From the NCBI GenBank assembly GCA_019750095.1, contig JAIEOW010000187.1, positions 1 to 38,384 on the forward strand: 38,384 nucleotides of DNA. The letters are read 5' to 3'. This stretch comes from Phycisphaerales bacterium (lineage in GTDB: Bacteria > Planctomycetota > Phycisphaerae > Phycisphaerales > UBA1924). The first letter of the stretch is position 1. Each line of letters begins with the position of its first letter. The translations under genes and the position numbers were made by a program. This document shows positions 1 through 8,026 of this stretch, in pieces. Below the pieces are notes generated by a model, which was not told the origin of the DNA, searched no databases, and saw only the letters and a list, made by a program, of their open reading frames with translations.

Positions 1-188
1 TACCGCATGGGGGCGGAATGCCCAAGGGGATTGTGTGTTGGATCAGTGATGGACGTACGAGGTGCGGGGGGGGTTGGGGGGGCCGGGGCGAATGGCGAAG
101 GCCGTGAAAAAGTCCATGCACACGCTCGGGACGAGCGTGCCACCCGAGGCGGGGCGAGGGGAGAAATGTGTGATAAACTCAATCCGCG
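1..188. other. Intergenic region upstream of the prepilin-like gene
   Basis: No protein gene is supported here; the short reading frames are Gly/Arg-rich and have no recognisable features. The stretch holds a G-rich run (66-88: eight, seven and four G's separated by TT and CC) and one REP-like hairpin (121-144). I see no convincing sigma-70 type promoter, although the prepilin-like gene must be transcribed from this side. Confidence 0.5.
121..144. repeat. REP-like palindrome, copy 1
   Basis: Two perfect 8-base arms, CACGCTCG and CGAGCGTG, enclose a GGA loop and are followed by CCACC. Copies 2 and 3 (10802-10825, 15234-15257) have the same layout, loop and trailing CCACC, but the inner arm bases are AGG/CCT instead of GCT/AGC. 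Both arms changed together, so the stem is kept. Similar intergenic palindromes are familiar from planctomycete and verrucomicrobial genomes. No REP-associated transposase lies in the window. Confidence 0.65.
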
Positions 189-1139
189 ATGGGAGGCCGC
201 GTGCCTTTATCCTCTGAGGGTTTTCTTGCTCGTACGCGGGCGAGCGGGTCGCGGTATGGGGCGCGGGCGTTCACGTTGATTGAGTTGCTCGTCGTGATCG
301 CGGTGATTGCGCTGCTCATCGGGTTGCTGCTTCCCGCGCTCGGGTCGGCGCGGGAATCGGGTCGGCGGGCGAAGTGTCTCTCCAACACGCGGCAGATGGC
401 GCTGGCGAGCAATGCGTATTCGAACGATGTCAAGACGGGGTATTTCATGCCCGCGTTGTTTGACTGGGAAGACAACATCGGGTGGTTGTTTCCGGAGTAC
501 ATCAGCGACTATGGCGTTGCGATCTGTCCGAGCACGCGGAACCGCGTGCGGTCGGATCGGCAGATGTCGGAGGAACTGGGGCAGCAGTTTGTGGACTTGT
601 ACACACGAGACTTCATCCGCGACACGTTCTTTGCGGCGGTGGATGGAAGTGACACGGTTGGCGGGCACTCGTACGAGTTTCGCGGGTGGTTCACGGCCGG
701 GAAGTACCTGGATGGCACGGCGTGGGTGGCGGACACGGGGCAGAGCATCGGCACGCAACTGGGCTGGCGACAGAACGATGCGCCGGAGCTGTTCAATCTG
801 AACACGCGGAATGTGCTGAAGACGCAGCAGTCGGTGCTGTTTCCGGACAAGTGCTACTTGTTCGTTGACAATGACAACGACCAGTCGCAGCTTCCTGGGT
901 ATGGGCGACCGGATGGGATCAACAACTGGCCGGACCCGTGGAACAACCACAAGAAGGACGGGTACACCGTGAGCTTTGTGGATGGCCACGCTTCGTTTGT
1001 GAAGGCGGATGCGGGGTTGATCCGGGTGATGCTGGAGAGCTATGACGAGCCGCCGACGAACTATCAGTTGGTGTCGCCTTATCGGCAGCGGGTGGCGACG
1101 GTGCGTGGGGAGAGCGTGCCTGAGTATTTCAAGCCGTGA
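189..1139 (+). CDS. Prepilin-like protein with N-terminal methylation motif
   Basis: A 316-residue protein whose residues about 28-50 carry the prepilin cleavage/methylation signature (FTLIELLVV then a hydrophobic helix ending [11 protein letters not shown]). It continues with a typical planctomycete sequence ([19 protein letters not shown]). Near the C-terminus a His is followed ten residues later by DG ([10 protein letters not shown]), one residue longer than the H-X9-DG signature of large planctomycete pseudopilin families. These proteins are processed by a PilD-like peptidase and sit in the inner membrane; their individual roles are mostly unknown. The ATG at 189 is taken as the start, with an in-frame GTG at 201 as an alternative; the 27-residue leader before FTLIE is long but not rare in this group. 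The gene stands alone on the plus strand and converges with the usp gene. It is not visibly linked to the T6SS. Confidence 0.85.
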   Translation: MGGRVPLSSEGFLARTRASGSRYGARAFTLIELLVVIAVIALLIGLLLPALGSARESGRRAKCLSNTRQMALASNAYSNDVKTGYFMPALFDWEDNIGWLFPEYISDYGVAICPSTRNRVRSDRQMSEELGQQFVDLYTRDFIRDTFFAAVDGSDTVGGHSYEFRGWFTAGKYLDGTAWVADTGQSIGTQLGWRQNDAPELFNLNTRNVLKTQQSVLFPDKCYLFVDNDNDQSQLPGYGRPDGINNWPDPWNNHKKDGYTVSFVDGHASFVKADAGLIRVMLESYDEPPTNYQLVSPYRQRVATVRGESVPEYFKP

Positions 1140-1233
1140 GTGATGTGCGTGGTTCGAGGCCGCGTTTTCTGGACTCGCTCGCAGCGTGCATGGTGATGCG
1201 GAGGGGTCGAGCGATCGGGTTGGAGCCGTGTTT

Positions 1234-2196
1234 TCAGAATGCCGGCTTGAGCAGCTCGATTTCAGCTCGTGGTTGATTGGATTCTGAACCTTCGGGGACG
1301 TTCGGCTTGATCACAAGCACGCTGCAGCGCACTTCCCGCACGACGTGTTCGGCGGTCGTACCAAAGACCATCTGCCGGAGCGTGCTTTGCCCCCGTGCGC
1401 CGAGCACGACGAGGTCTGCCGAGTGTGCTTCAGCGAATCGGACGATGGCTCGTGCGTGCGAGGGGTCGGGGATGGCGTGGTAGATCGCTCGAAGGGCCTT
1501 GAGCTCGTGGGCCAGCGGGGAGCAGAACTTCTCCAGGCTGGCGCGGACGCTCTCGCGGAACTTCTCGGCGAAGTCCGGCATGTGGCGTGCGATGTCGTCG
1601 GTCTGTGCCGCGTGATTCCAGGGTTCTCGGTAGGCGTGGACCACATGCAGTTGCGACGAGTCCTGAGCGGCGATGCGCAGCGCGCTCTCCACGGCTTCGA
1701 GCGACGTGGGCGAGAAGTCGACGCACGCAACGATGGTGCGGAAGGGCCCGATGTGCCGCGCCTGCACGAGCAGGACGTCGCAAGCCGCGTGGCGTGCAAC
1801 GCCGGCACCGACGGCGCCCACGCCCCGGGCCGCGTCCATGGTGCTGTGGGCGCCGATGCAGATGAGCTCGGCGGCGTTCTGCGTCGCGGCGTGGATGATC
1901 TCTGCGGAGGGATGCCCGATGACGGTGGAGAACTGCACCTCGCCCAGTTCCGGCCACTTGGCGAGGTCCTCTTTCCACCGGCGATCCGCCTCACCGATGA
2001 GATCGTTCATGCTGGGGACGGGGAACATCAGGACGGGCTGCGCGATGTCATACATCAGCGGCTCGATGGCGTGGACGGCCCGCACGCCCGCCTTTGCGGA
2101 GGTGTTCCACGATGCGATGCGGATCGCCTGACCGAGCGCGGCGTCGGAGCATGCGGAGAAATCCACCGCCGTCACGATGCTCTTGAGCGTGTTCAT
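1234..2196 (-). CDS. Tandem-domain universal stress protein
   Basis: A 320-residue protein with two UspA-type domains (about 1-150 and 155-305). The second domain ends in an intact ATP-binding signature G-2x-G-9x-G-T (GARG ... FGTTAEHVV). In the first domain the equivalent loop reads GAHS and lacks the second glycine, so nucleotide binding there is doubtful. Such proteins are cytoplasmic and help survival under stress or growth arrest. The reading frame is open further upstream, but the ATG at 2196 is preferred because AAGGAGG (2204-2210) lies seven bases before it and the protein then begins MNTLKSIVTAVDFS, the usual UspA beginning. It follows the PAAR gene on the same strand with a 166-base gap, so it is probably a separate unit. 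Confidence 0.9.
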   Translation of the reverse strand: MNTLKSIVTAVDFSACSDAALGQAIRIASWNTSAKAGVRAVHAIEPLMYDIAQPVLMFPVPSMNDLIGEADRRWKEDLAKWPELGEVQFSTVIGHPSAEIIHAATQNAAELICIGAHSTMDAARGVGAVGAGVARHAACDVLLVQARHIGPFRTIVACVDFSPTSLEAVESALRIAAQDSSQLHVVHAYREPWNHAAQTDDIARHMPDFAEKFRESVRASLEKFCSPLAHELKALRAIYHAIPDPSHARAIVRFAEAHSADLVVLGARGQSTLRQMVFGTTAEHVVREVRCSVLVIKPNVPEGSESNQPRAEIELLKPAF

Positions 2197-2362
2197 CGGC
2201 CACCCTCCTTGTTGTCTCCCCGCACCCACGCGTTCCGCAACAGTCTAGGGCGAACAAGCAATCTCGGCACATGTTCTTACATTGTGCGTTCGCAGTACGT
2301 TCGCGAGGTTTACCCCAGAACGCACACCGGCAATCTTCTGGCATGTGCGGGTGCTCTGATAT
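2197..2362. other. Gap between the PAAR gene and usp
   Basis: No gene. The usp ribosome-binding site lies at 2204-2210. A weak inverted repeat (CGCACA at 2321-2326 and TGTGCG at 2344-2349, 17-base loop) just downstream of the PAAR stop might end the T6SS transcript, but it has no T-run and may be chance. Confidence 0.25.
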
Positions 2363-2686
2363 CTATCCGCCGATCAACACGGTCGGTGCGCCGGGCGGCG
2401 CGATGGCCCCGCCATGGGTGCAGGTATCACCGGCACGAGCGGCGGGCTTTCCGCCGATGAGCACGGTCGCGGAGCCTTTGGCGATGGAATCAACGGGTGC
2501 GGGCCCAGCGGGGAGGGTGCACATGCACATGTCGCCGACGACGGCGGCGGGCTTTCCGCCGATGAGCACGGTTGAGCATCCCGGCCCGGTGATCGGCCCG
2601 CCGACGTGGGGGATGGGAGCGCCCGGGGGGACGGGGGTCTGCATGGGGCAGGTGTGCATGTCGCCGACGGTGGCTGCTGGGGGCAT
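2363..2686 (-). CDS. PAAR-domain T6SS spike-tip protein
   Basis: A 107-residue, Pro/Gly/Cys/His-rich protein made of repeated TVLIGGKPA units (three, the last cut at TVLIGG) alternating with VGDMHTCP, VGDMCMC and AGDTCTHGG. This is the PAAR fold, a small zinc-bound cone that caps the VgrG trimer and sharpens the T6SS spike. There is no extra N- or C-terminal domain, so it is a bare tip and not itself a toxin. The start at 2686 gives MPPAATVGDMH and lies eight bases after the stop of the exported protein gene, pointing to co-transcription. It is the last gene of the T6SS run. The frame extends to 2875, but that part overlaps the upstream gene and does not look like protein. Confidence 0.93.
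   Translation of the reverse strand: MPPAATVGDMHTCPMQTPVPPGAPIPHVGGPITGPGCSTVLIGGKPAAVVGDMCMCTLPAGPAPVDSIAKGSATVLIGGKPAARAGDTCTHGGAIAPPGAPTVLIGG
2441..2572 (-). repeat. 27-base direct repeat inside the PAAR gene
   Basis: The same 27 bases occur at 2441-2467 and 2546-2572, 105 bases apart. They encode the repeated TVLIGGKPA segment of the PAAR fold. The nucleotide identity, beyond what the protein repeat requires, suggests recent internal duplication or gene conversion. Confidence 0.7.
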
Positions 2687-2693
2687 GGGGAAC

Positions 2694-3740
2694 TCACTTG
2701 GCTTTGCGTGCGTCCAAACGGAATCGAAGATACGAACTGAATGCCGCGCCGCGCACGACATACGGCTTGGCCGCCGAGATCGATTCCGGATCGGGAATCG
2801 CATCCAGGGTCCCTCCTTCAGGCTGCGCGGCAGAGCCCGAATAGTCTTCAAACACCGCCTGAGCCAGAAACTCACCGCCGCGATCAGGTCGAGGCCAAGC
2901 GACGGAACTCACCACGAGCCGCTCGCCTTGATGAAGAATCTTCGGAGCATCGGGATTGCCGCCCGCGGGAAGTGGCTCCAGGGCGACCGGCGAAAAATTG
3001 GGCGGAATCTCGGTGACCCCGGCGGTGTTGATAGGAGCGTCGGCGATGCGGATGAACGCTCGGGCCTGGCCTTGGAGTCGGGTTGGAACGCGTGGGTCAG
3101 CCAGGGCTATGGGCCCCTTGCCGATGTTGCGGATGATGAGTCGAAAGACTGGAGGATCGACCTCCGGAGTGCGTTCGACCTGGACGTCGATGGCCCGGTC
3201 TGGATGTGCCAGAAGCCAAGAGCTGGTTTCGTTGAGTTCGTGAATGACGGGTCCGATGGCGCGGATGAACTCCAGACTACGGGCGCTGAAGGATCGCTGG
3301 ATAAGTTTGCCGTCGCCGGAGTAATCGAGGGTGAGCATGGGGGCGGTGACATCGCCTTTTTCCGGCTGCGGGAGTTCGCTCCACTTGACGTTATTGATCG
3401 CGGAAGTGAGGCGTTCGACGGCGTCGGTGGTCAGGGTGCCGGAGAAGAGGCCGATGGGGCGGCCGATTAGATCATTGTTATGTCGGGTGATGACCATGGA
3501 GGCGGCGCGGGAAGGGCCGCGAACGAGGGTGACGGTAGTCCAAGATTGGAGTTCTTTGGAGACTTGGACACCGACGGCAGATCGGAAAGAGAGGTTGAAG
3601 GATTTCGCTTCTGGGCGGTCGGGAGGTGATGCGGCGGGCTGCGGGGATGTGGTTTGGGTGCTCATGTCGTTCTCAGGAGGAAGTCCAGGCGATGCGATGG
3701 CCAGGACGGCGGTGAGCGGGAGTGCGGCGAGGAGGATCAT
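2694..3740 (-). CDS. Exported protein of unknown function, candidate immunity or accessory factor of the VgrG peptidase
   Basis: A 348-residue protein that I do not recognise. Residues 1-20 (MILLAALPLTAVLAIASPG) look like a signal peptide, so the rest should be periplasmic or outer-membrane associated. After a Thr/Pro-rich stretch, the body is mostly predicted beta-rich, with two halves: about 45-170 (including SRAASMVITRHNND) and about 185-320 (FRLIIRNIGKGPIALADPR, reminiscent of an Ig-like or transglutaminase-flanking beta domain). Its ATG overlaps the vgrG stop as ATGA (3737-3740), which implies translational coupling to the peptidase-bearing VgrG. A periplasmic protein encoded directly after a toxin-bearing VgrG is the usual place for an immunity protein. 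A spike adaptor or a structural partner is also possible. The assignment is by position only. Confidence 0.75.
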   Translation of the reverse strand: MILLAALPLTAVLAIASPGLPPENDMSTQTTSPQPAASPPDRPEAKSFNLSFRSAVGVQVSKELQSWTTVTLVRGPSRAASMVITRHNNDLIGRPIGLFSGTLTTDAVERLTSAINNVKWSELPQPEKGDVTAPMLTLDYSGDGKLIQRSFSARSLEFIRAIGPVIHELNETSSWLLAHPDRAIDVQVERTPEVDPPVFRLIIRNIGKGPIALADPRVPTRLQGQARAFIRIADAPINTAGVTEIPPNFSPVALEPLPAGGNPDAPKILHQGERLVVSSVAWPRPDRGGEFLAQAVFEDYSGSAAQPEGGTLDAIPDPESISAAKPYVVRGAAFSSYLRFRLDARKAK

Positions 3741-6700
3741 GTGTGTGCGATGGCGTCGTAGGTGAAGGACTTGCCTTTTTGGGCGGAGACCATGTTGGCC
3801 ATGTGCTGGCAGATGGTGTTCATGTGGCGTTTCTTGACGCCGTCCATGTTGAGGCCGGTGCCCATAATGGAGTTTGGGTCGATACCGGCGGTGGCGCCGT
3901 CGCTGTTGAGAGAGGCGTCGACACCGACACCGCCGGCATATTCGTCGGGATTGCCGAGGTGGTGACCAAACTCGTGAGGGGGCATACCTGGGCGGTTATC
4001 ACCGAGGGACCAAGCACCTGCGTTGGAGCGGGCGTTGTTGGCGGCGAGAACGATGGTCTTGCCGGAGCGGGAGGCGACCTCAGTAAAGGACACGGTGGCT
4101 TTAACGGTGTACTTGCAACAGGACTTGTCGGAACTGGCGCAGCCTTGGCGTTTGAGATCGAACTTGTGGGTCCAGGTGGAGTTGATGTTGCTGATCCAGG
4201 TGGGAAGTGTGGAGGAGCGGGTAGTGTTCTCTGGAGCGCCCCAGGCGGGGACAGTTTCGGGCCAGTTGTTACCGAACTGGGCCTTGTTGGACGTGCCCTC
4301 GCGCCAGATGCCGATGGGGTACAGGCGGACACTGTTGGGATCGGTCCATGTCGCGGGCACGGACTGCCAGGCGGTGCCATCCCAATAGCTCATGCCGGTC
4401 GGCGAGGAGGTGTCGTTCTTGGCGAAGCGCCAATCGGAGCCGGAGAATGTTGCGGGATTCGCTGGCCCGAAGTTGACACCGGCATTGCCGCCGGTGGCCG
4501 CGGGAACGGTGTTGCCCAGAGAAATGAGGAACTGGATCCAACCCTTGACGTAGGTGATGGCACCTTCGACTTTGGCCTCGAAGTTGGTAACGGTCATGAA
4601 GAAGTGGGCGATCCCGATGGTGCATTCGGTGCGAGTGAGGTTCGGGATGAAGTTCATCTTGATCGGGCGCGGAGTTTTCATTCCTGCGGCGAAACCATCT
4701 TCGTCGCGGTGAACCTCGTAGTCCGAACCGGAGCGACGGGGGAGCCAGTCCTTGACTTCGACGGGCTGGGAGAAGGCATTTGAAGCAATGGCGAGGTTGA
4801 TGCCGGCGATGGTGGCACCGTCGATGACATTGCGGACTTGAGCAGCTTCCGCTTCGCCGTCGGTATAACCGGAGGTAGTACCGCGGAGGGTGGCGGGCTC
4901 GCCGCACCAAGTTTCGGGCTCAACCCATTCGATGCTGACGAATCGGCGTTCGCGGTTGTCTGGTCTTGGCGTTGGGCGCGGCGGGGGCGGGGGCGGGGGT
5001 TCCGGGGCGCGACGGATGGGGACGGTGCGAGAGGTGCGGGTGCGAGGGGCTCCGCCGGCATAGCCGGTGCGCTGGCCTGGGTCGGCGGCGGTGGCCGATG
5101 CGGCTTCGAGGGGTTCTTCGAGAGTGGGATCTTGGGCTGTAGCGGGGGCTTCGGCGGGAGTAGCGGCACCGCCGGAGTTGAGGAAGAGGGTTGGACCGGA
5201 GACATAGACGCCGCTGGGAGTGATAGAGATGAAGCTTGCGCCGCACTTGAGGTGGATGTTCTGCGTGCCTTCGATCTTGACCGAGCCGGCCTTCACGCTG
5301 GCGGACTGGGCACCCTGGGCAACGAACTTGTCGGCCTTGATGCTGACGAGTTGCTGGCCTTCAAGGACGATTTCTTTGGCGTTGAGGGTGGCGCGATCGG
5401 TGACGACGGTGGTTTGGGTTTTCTCGAAAACCTGAACGACTTCGTCCTTGACGTTCTCGTGAAGTTTCTTGTCGACAAGATCGTAGTGGCCTCCCTTGAT
5501 GCGGTGGTTGATGTCGCGGTGAATGAGGGTGTTGTGGTCACCGGACTCTTCATAGCCGATGCGGACTTCACGAGAGCCTCCGACGCGTTCGTATAGATTG
5601 GCAAGTACGACATGGTCCATGCGTTTTTGGGCATGGAGGAGGATCTGCTCGTGATCTTTCTTATCCTGAAACCTCAGTTCGTTGAACCCGCCGCCATCGG
5701 GGCTGGAGAGCGACTTGATGGTCGACATCGTCTTGGAGTCTGCGCCCTTGGGGTCGTACGGTGGCTTGGCTTCACCGTTGTAGACGCGGCCGGTGATGAT
5801 GGGGCGGTCGGGGTCGCCTTCCAAGAACTCGACGATGACTTCCTGGCCGGAGCGGGGCATGAACTGTGCGCCCCACTTCTTTCCGGCCCAGACCTGGGCG
5901 ACGCGGATCCAGCAGGAGGTGTCACCCTGGGCGGGGTCGCCGTAGCGATCCCAGTGGAACTTCACGCGGACTCTGGCGTGTTCGTCGGCCTGGATCTCTT
6001 CGTCATTGGGGGCGACGACGAAGGCCGTCTGGGGGCCTTGGACGACGGGTTTGGCGGTGGATCGGGGTGAGCGGAACTGGGTCTGGGCGTCGATGGCGGT
6101 GAAGGAGCAGTTGAACTTGATCGTGCCGCGGGATGAGGGGAGATAGTCGTCGTTGTCGACATCGACATTGAGGGTGGTGACGAGATACTCGCGATTCTGA
6201 TCTTCGCGCGGGAACTCTTCGAGCTTGAAGGTTCGGCCGACGCGGAGATCGCGGGCGTTGGTCTCGCCATCGCAGCGTTCGTAGCCGGCGTGGAGTTCCT
6301 GGAGGCGGATGGTGCTGAGGCGGGAACCATCCGCGGGAAGGAGGTATTCGCCGGGAAACTCGAAGATCTCGAGTGCATCGTGGGCGTGACCCTTGGGCTG
6401 CTGGTAGGGCGCGAAGAGGTCGGTCCTTGGCGTGAGCGGGTTGTAGTCGATCTGTGCGTACGCGCCGGGCTGCAGGGTTTTGCTTGTGCGCCACGCGGTG
6501 ACGCTGTTGGGAATGGTGCCCCCGCGGGTGCGTCCGCGGAAGGGCATGGTGGCGAGATCGGCCTGCGGGGCGTGGGCGGCGGGAGAGTCGGCGAGTTTGA
6601 GCACTTCTTTGTCGGTGCCGCTTTCCAGCCAGTAGTAGATGCCTTCCTGCTCCATGAGTCGCGAGATGAAGTTCAGGTCGCTCTCGCGGTACTGGACGCA

Positions 6701-7147
6701 GTATTCCCACGGGTTGTATGTGGCCGAGAGCCCTGCGTCGTCGATGTCGGTGTAGCCGGCGTCGGCGCAGACCTGCTTGATGATCTCTGGGACGGTCTGG
6801 TTCTGGAAGATGCGGCAATCGGTGTGTCGCGAGAGCAGCCAGAGGTATGGCGCGATGGTGAGCTGATAGCGCAGCAGATCGCTGTCGAACCCGGTCTGGG
6901 CCAGAGAGACGATGTAGCCGTGGAAGTTGCGCTTGACGGACTCGGTGACGTTGAGTTCAACGTATGCGGAGACGCCGAGGACTTCTTCGGCGGTGAGATC
7001 ATCGCGTTCGGAGAGTGCTTCGATGCTGATGGTGTATGGGCGGCCGAGCATCTCGGTGAATCGCATGCGCCGGAGCAGGAGCACATCGGTCCCGAGGGAA
7101 GGGACGAAGAGCTTGGCTTGGCGATTGGCTTGGGTGGCGCGGGGCAT
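3737..7147 (-). CDS. tssI: VgrG (TssI) spike protein with C-terminal metzincin-like peptidase domain
   Basis: An 1136-residue 'evolved' VgrG; plain VgrGs are about 600-700. Residues about 10-370 are the gp27-like head (RESDLNFISRLMEQEGIYYW). About 395-480 is the gp5 OB fold (SCWIRVAQVWAGKKWG, GDPDRPIITGRVYN). About 520-680 is the beta-helix needle. A linker follows with a seven-proline run near residue 720. Residues about 740-1136 form the added domain, which contains HEFGHHLGNPDEY with H1058, E1059, H1062, G1065 and D1068, and a SIMG turn with M1095. This matches the HExxHxxGxxH/D plus Met-turn plan of metzincin zinc peptidases and resembles the peptidase tail of Pseudomonas VgrG2b. Several Cys (CASSDKSCCKY) may form disulphides, as expected for a periplasmic target. 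The start at 7147 has AGAGGA nearby. The gene lies 35 bases after the M91-like gene and overlaps the next gene by four bases. Confidence 0.95.
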   Translation of the reverse strand: MPRATQANRQAKLFVPSLGTDVLLLRRMRFTEMLGRPYTISIEALSERDDLTAEEVLGVSAYVELNVTESVKRNFHGYIVSLAQTGFDSDLLRYQLTIAPYLWLLSRHTDCRIFQNQTVPEIIKQVCADAGYTDIDDAGLSATYNPWEYCVQYRESDLNFISRLMEQEGIYYWLESGTDKEVLKLADSPAAHAPQADLATMPFRGRTRGGTIPNSVTAWRTSKTLQPGAYAQIDYNPLTPRTDLFAPYQQPKGHAHDALEIFEFPGEYLLPADGSRLSTIRLQELHAGYERCDGETNARDLRVGRTFKLEEFPREDQNREYLVTTLNVDVDNDDYLPSSRGTIKFNCSFTAIDAQTQFRSPRSTAKPVVQGPQTAFVVAPNDEEIQADEHARVRVKFHWDRYGDPAQGDTSCWIRVAQVWAGKKWGAQFMPRSGQEVIVEFLEGDPDRPIITGRVYNGEAKPPYDPKGADSKTMSTIKSLSSPDGGGFNELRFQDKKDHEQILLHAQKRMDHVVLANLYERVGGSREVRIGYEESGDHNTLIHRDINHRIKGGHYDLVDKKLHENVKDEVVQVFEKTQTTVVTDRATLNAKEIVLEGQQLVSIKADKFVAQGAQSASVKAGSVKIEGTQNIHLKCGASFISITPSGVYVSGPTLFLNSGGAATPAEAPATAQDPTLEEPLEAASATAADPGQRTGYAGGAPRTRTSRTVPIRRAPEPPPPPPPRPTPRPDNRERRFVSIEWVEPETWCGEPATLRGTTSGYTDGEAEAAQVRNVIDGATIAGINLAIASNAFSQPVEVKDWLPRRSGSDYEVHRDEDGFAAGMKTPRPIKMNFIPNLTRTECTIGIAHFFMTVTNFEAKVEGAITYVKGWIQFLISLGNTVPAATGGNAGVNFGPANPATFSGSDWRFAKNDTSSPTGMSYWDGTAWQSVPATWTDPNSVRLYPIGIWREGTSNKAQFGNNWPETVPAWGAPENTTRSSTLPTWISNINSTWTHKFDLKRQGCASSDKSCCKYTVKATVSFTEVASRSGKTIVLAANNARSNAGAWSLGDNRPGMPPHEFGHHLGNPDEYAGGVGVDASLNSDGATAGIDPNSIMGTGLNMDGVKKRHMNTICQHMANMVSAQKGKSFTYDAIAHT

Positions 7148-7182
7148 GGTGGAAATCCTCTGAACGAAATCCGGAGACGGGA

Positions 7183-8019
7183 TCAGCCCTGTGGTTCGCC
7201 GGCGAACTCGTCGTCTTCGAGCACGGCGGATCCGGGGGTGACGGCGACCGAAGGGCGGAAGGGATTGAAGGCGCAGACGTCTACCGGGAGAGCGCGAAGG
7301 CGAGAGACGAGGTCTGGCACGTCGCTTTGAATCTGAGTGAGTCGGGCGGGATTCGGGGGCGTGGTGCGGAACGAGGCGACTTGTGCGGCGGTAAGTGCGG
7401 TGAAGCCGTGGTGATCGGCGCGGAGGCGAGCCGATGCGCCGTCGGCGCCGGAGATGTAGATGTTGGCGACGACGATGGCGAAGTACTCTTCCAGATTGTC
7501 ATAGCCGTCACCGGTGGATTCGAGGTTGGTGAAGCCGTGCTGAAAGCGGTAGGCATGGAGCATCTCGTGCAGAAGGATCTGATGTGGCCCGACACCGGCG
7601 ACGGCACCGTGGGTACAGCGGGTGGAGCCATCCCACGCGTGGGGGTTGAAGGTGATCTCGCTATCAGAGCCGGTGCCGGGGGTGTGGATGATGCCGAGGG
7701 CTTCGAGACCTTCGTCAAAGATGTCTGCGGAGTAGCCGCGGCGGTAGATGGGAGGGGGCGGATCGGCGAAGGCGTTGCAGTATTCGGGGCGATAGCCCCA
7801 GAGGGTCTCGCCGCCATCGTCGTGGGGAAGGGCGGGATTGGGGACGATGATCTGGTTGAAGGGCGCGTGGGCGATGGCCTGCAGGATTTCGTAGCCAACG
7901 CGGACGCGGGCGATTTCGTTGAGACAGCCGACGACGCCACGATGCCACGAACGCCAGAAGGCGTAGTTGTCCGGCGTGCGGACGATGATGTTGCGGTATG
8001 GGGAGTAGGGATGATCCAT
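7183..8019 (-). CDS. Predicted M91/NleD-like zinc metallopeptidase, candidate T6SS effector
   Basis: A 278-residue protein with no signal peptide. Residues 149-160 read LLHEMLHAYRFQ, giving a zinc site H151-E152-x-x-H155. About 22 residues later comes LEEYFAIVVANIY (E177/E178), a likely third ligand in the gluzincin manner. The surroundings (ITFNPHAWDG ... LLHEMLHAYR ... HG) resemble the M91 family typified by the type III effector NleD. It sits between clpV and vgrG, starting eight bases after the clpV stop, which is a typical place for a cargo effector loaded by the adjacent VgrG. The ATG at 8019 is preferred over an upstream ATG at 8073 that would overlap clpV by 47 bases. The family call rests on the motif and spacing only; no separate immunity gene is evident. 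Confidence 0.85.
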   Translation of the reverse strand: MDHPYSPYRNIIVRTPDNYAFWRSWHRGVVGCLNEIARVRVGYEILQAIAHAPFNQIIVPNPALPHDDGGETLWGYRPEYCNAFADPPPPIYRRGYSADIFDEGLEALGIIHTPGTGSDSEITFNPHAWDGSTRCTHGAVAGVGPHQILLHEMLHAYRFQHGFTNLESTGDGYDNLEEYFAIVVANIYISGADGASARLRADHHGFTALTAAQVASFRTTPPNPARLTQIQSDVPDLVSRLRALPVDVCAFNPFRPSVAVTPGSAVLEDDEFAGEPQG

Positions 8020-8026
8020 GGCACGA

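Noticed and set aside
1345-2460. 371-codon plus-strand reading frame across usp and the PAAR gene
   Set aside because: It runs antisense through two real genes and their gap; no recognisable domain.
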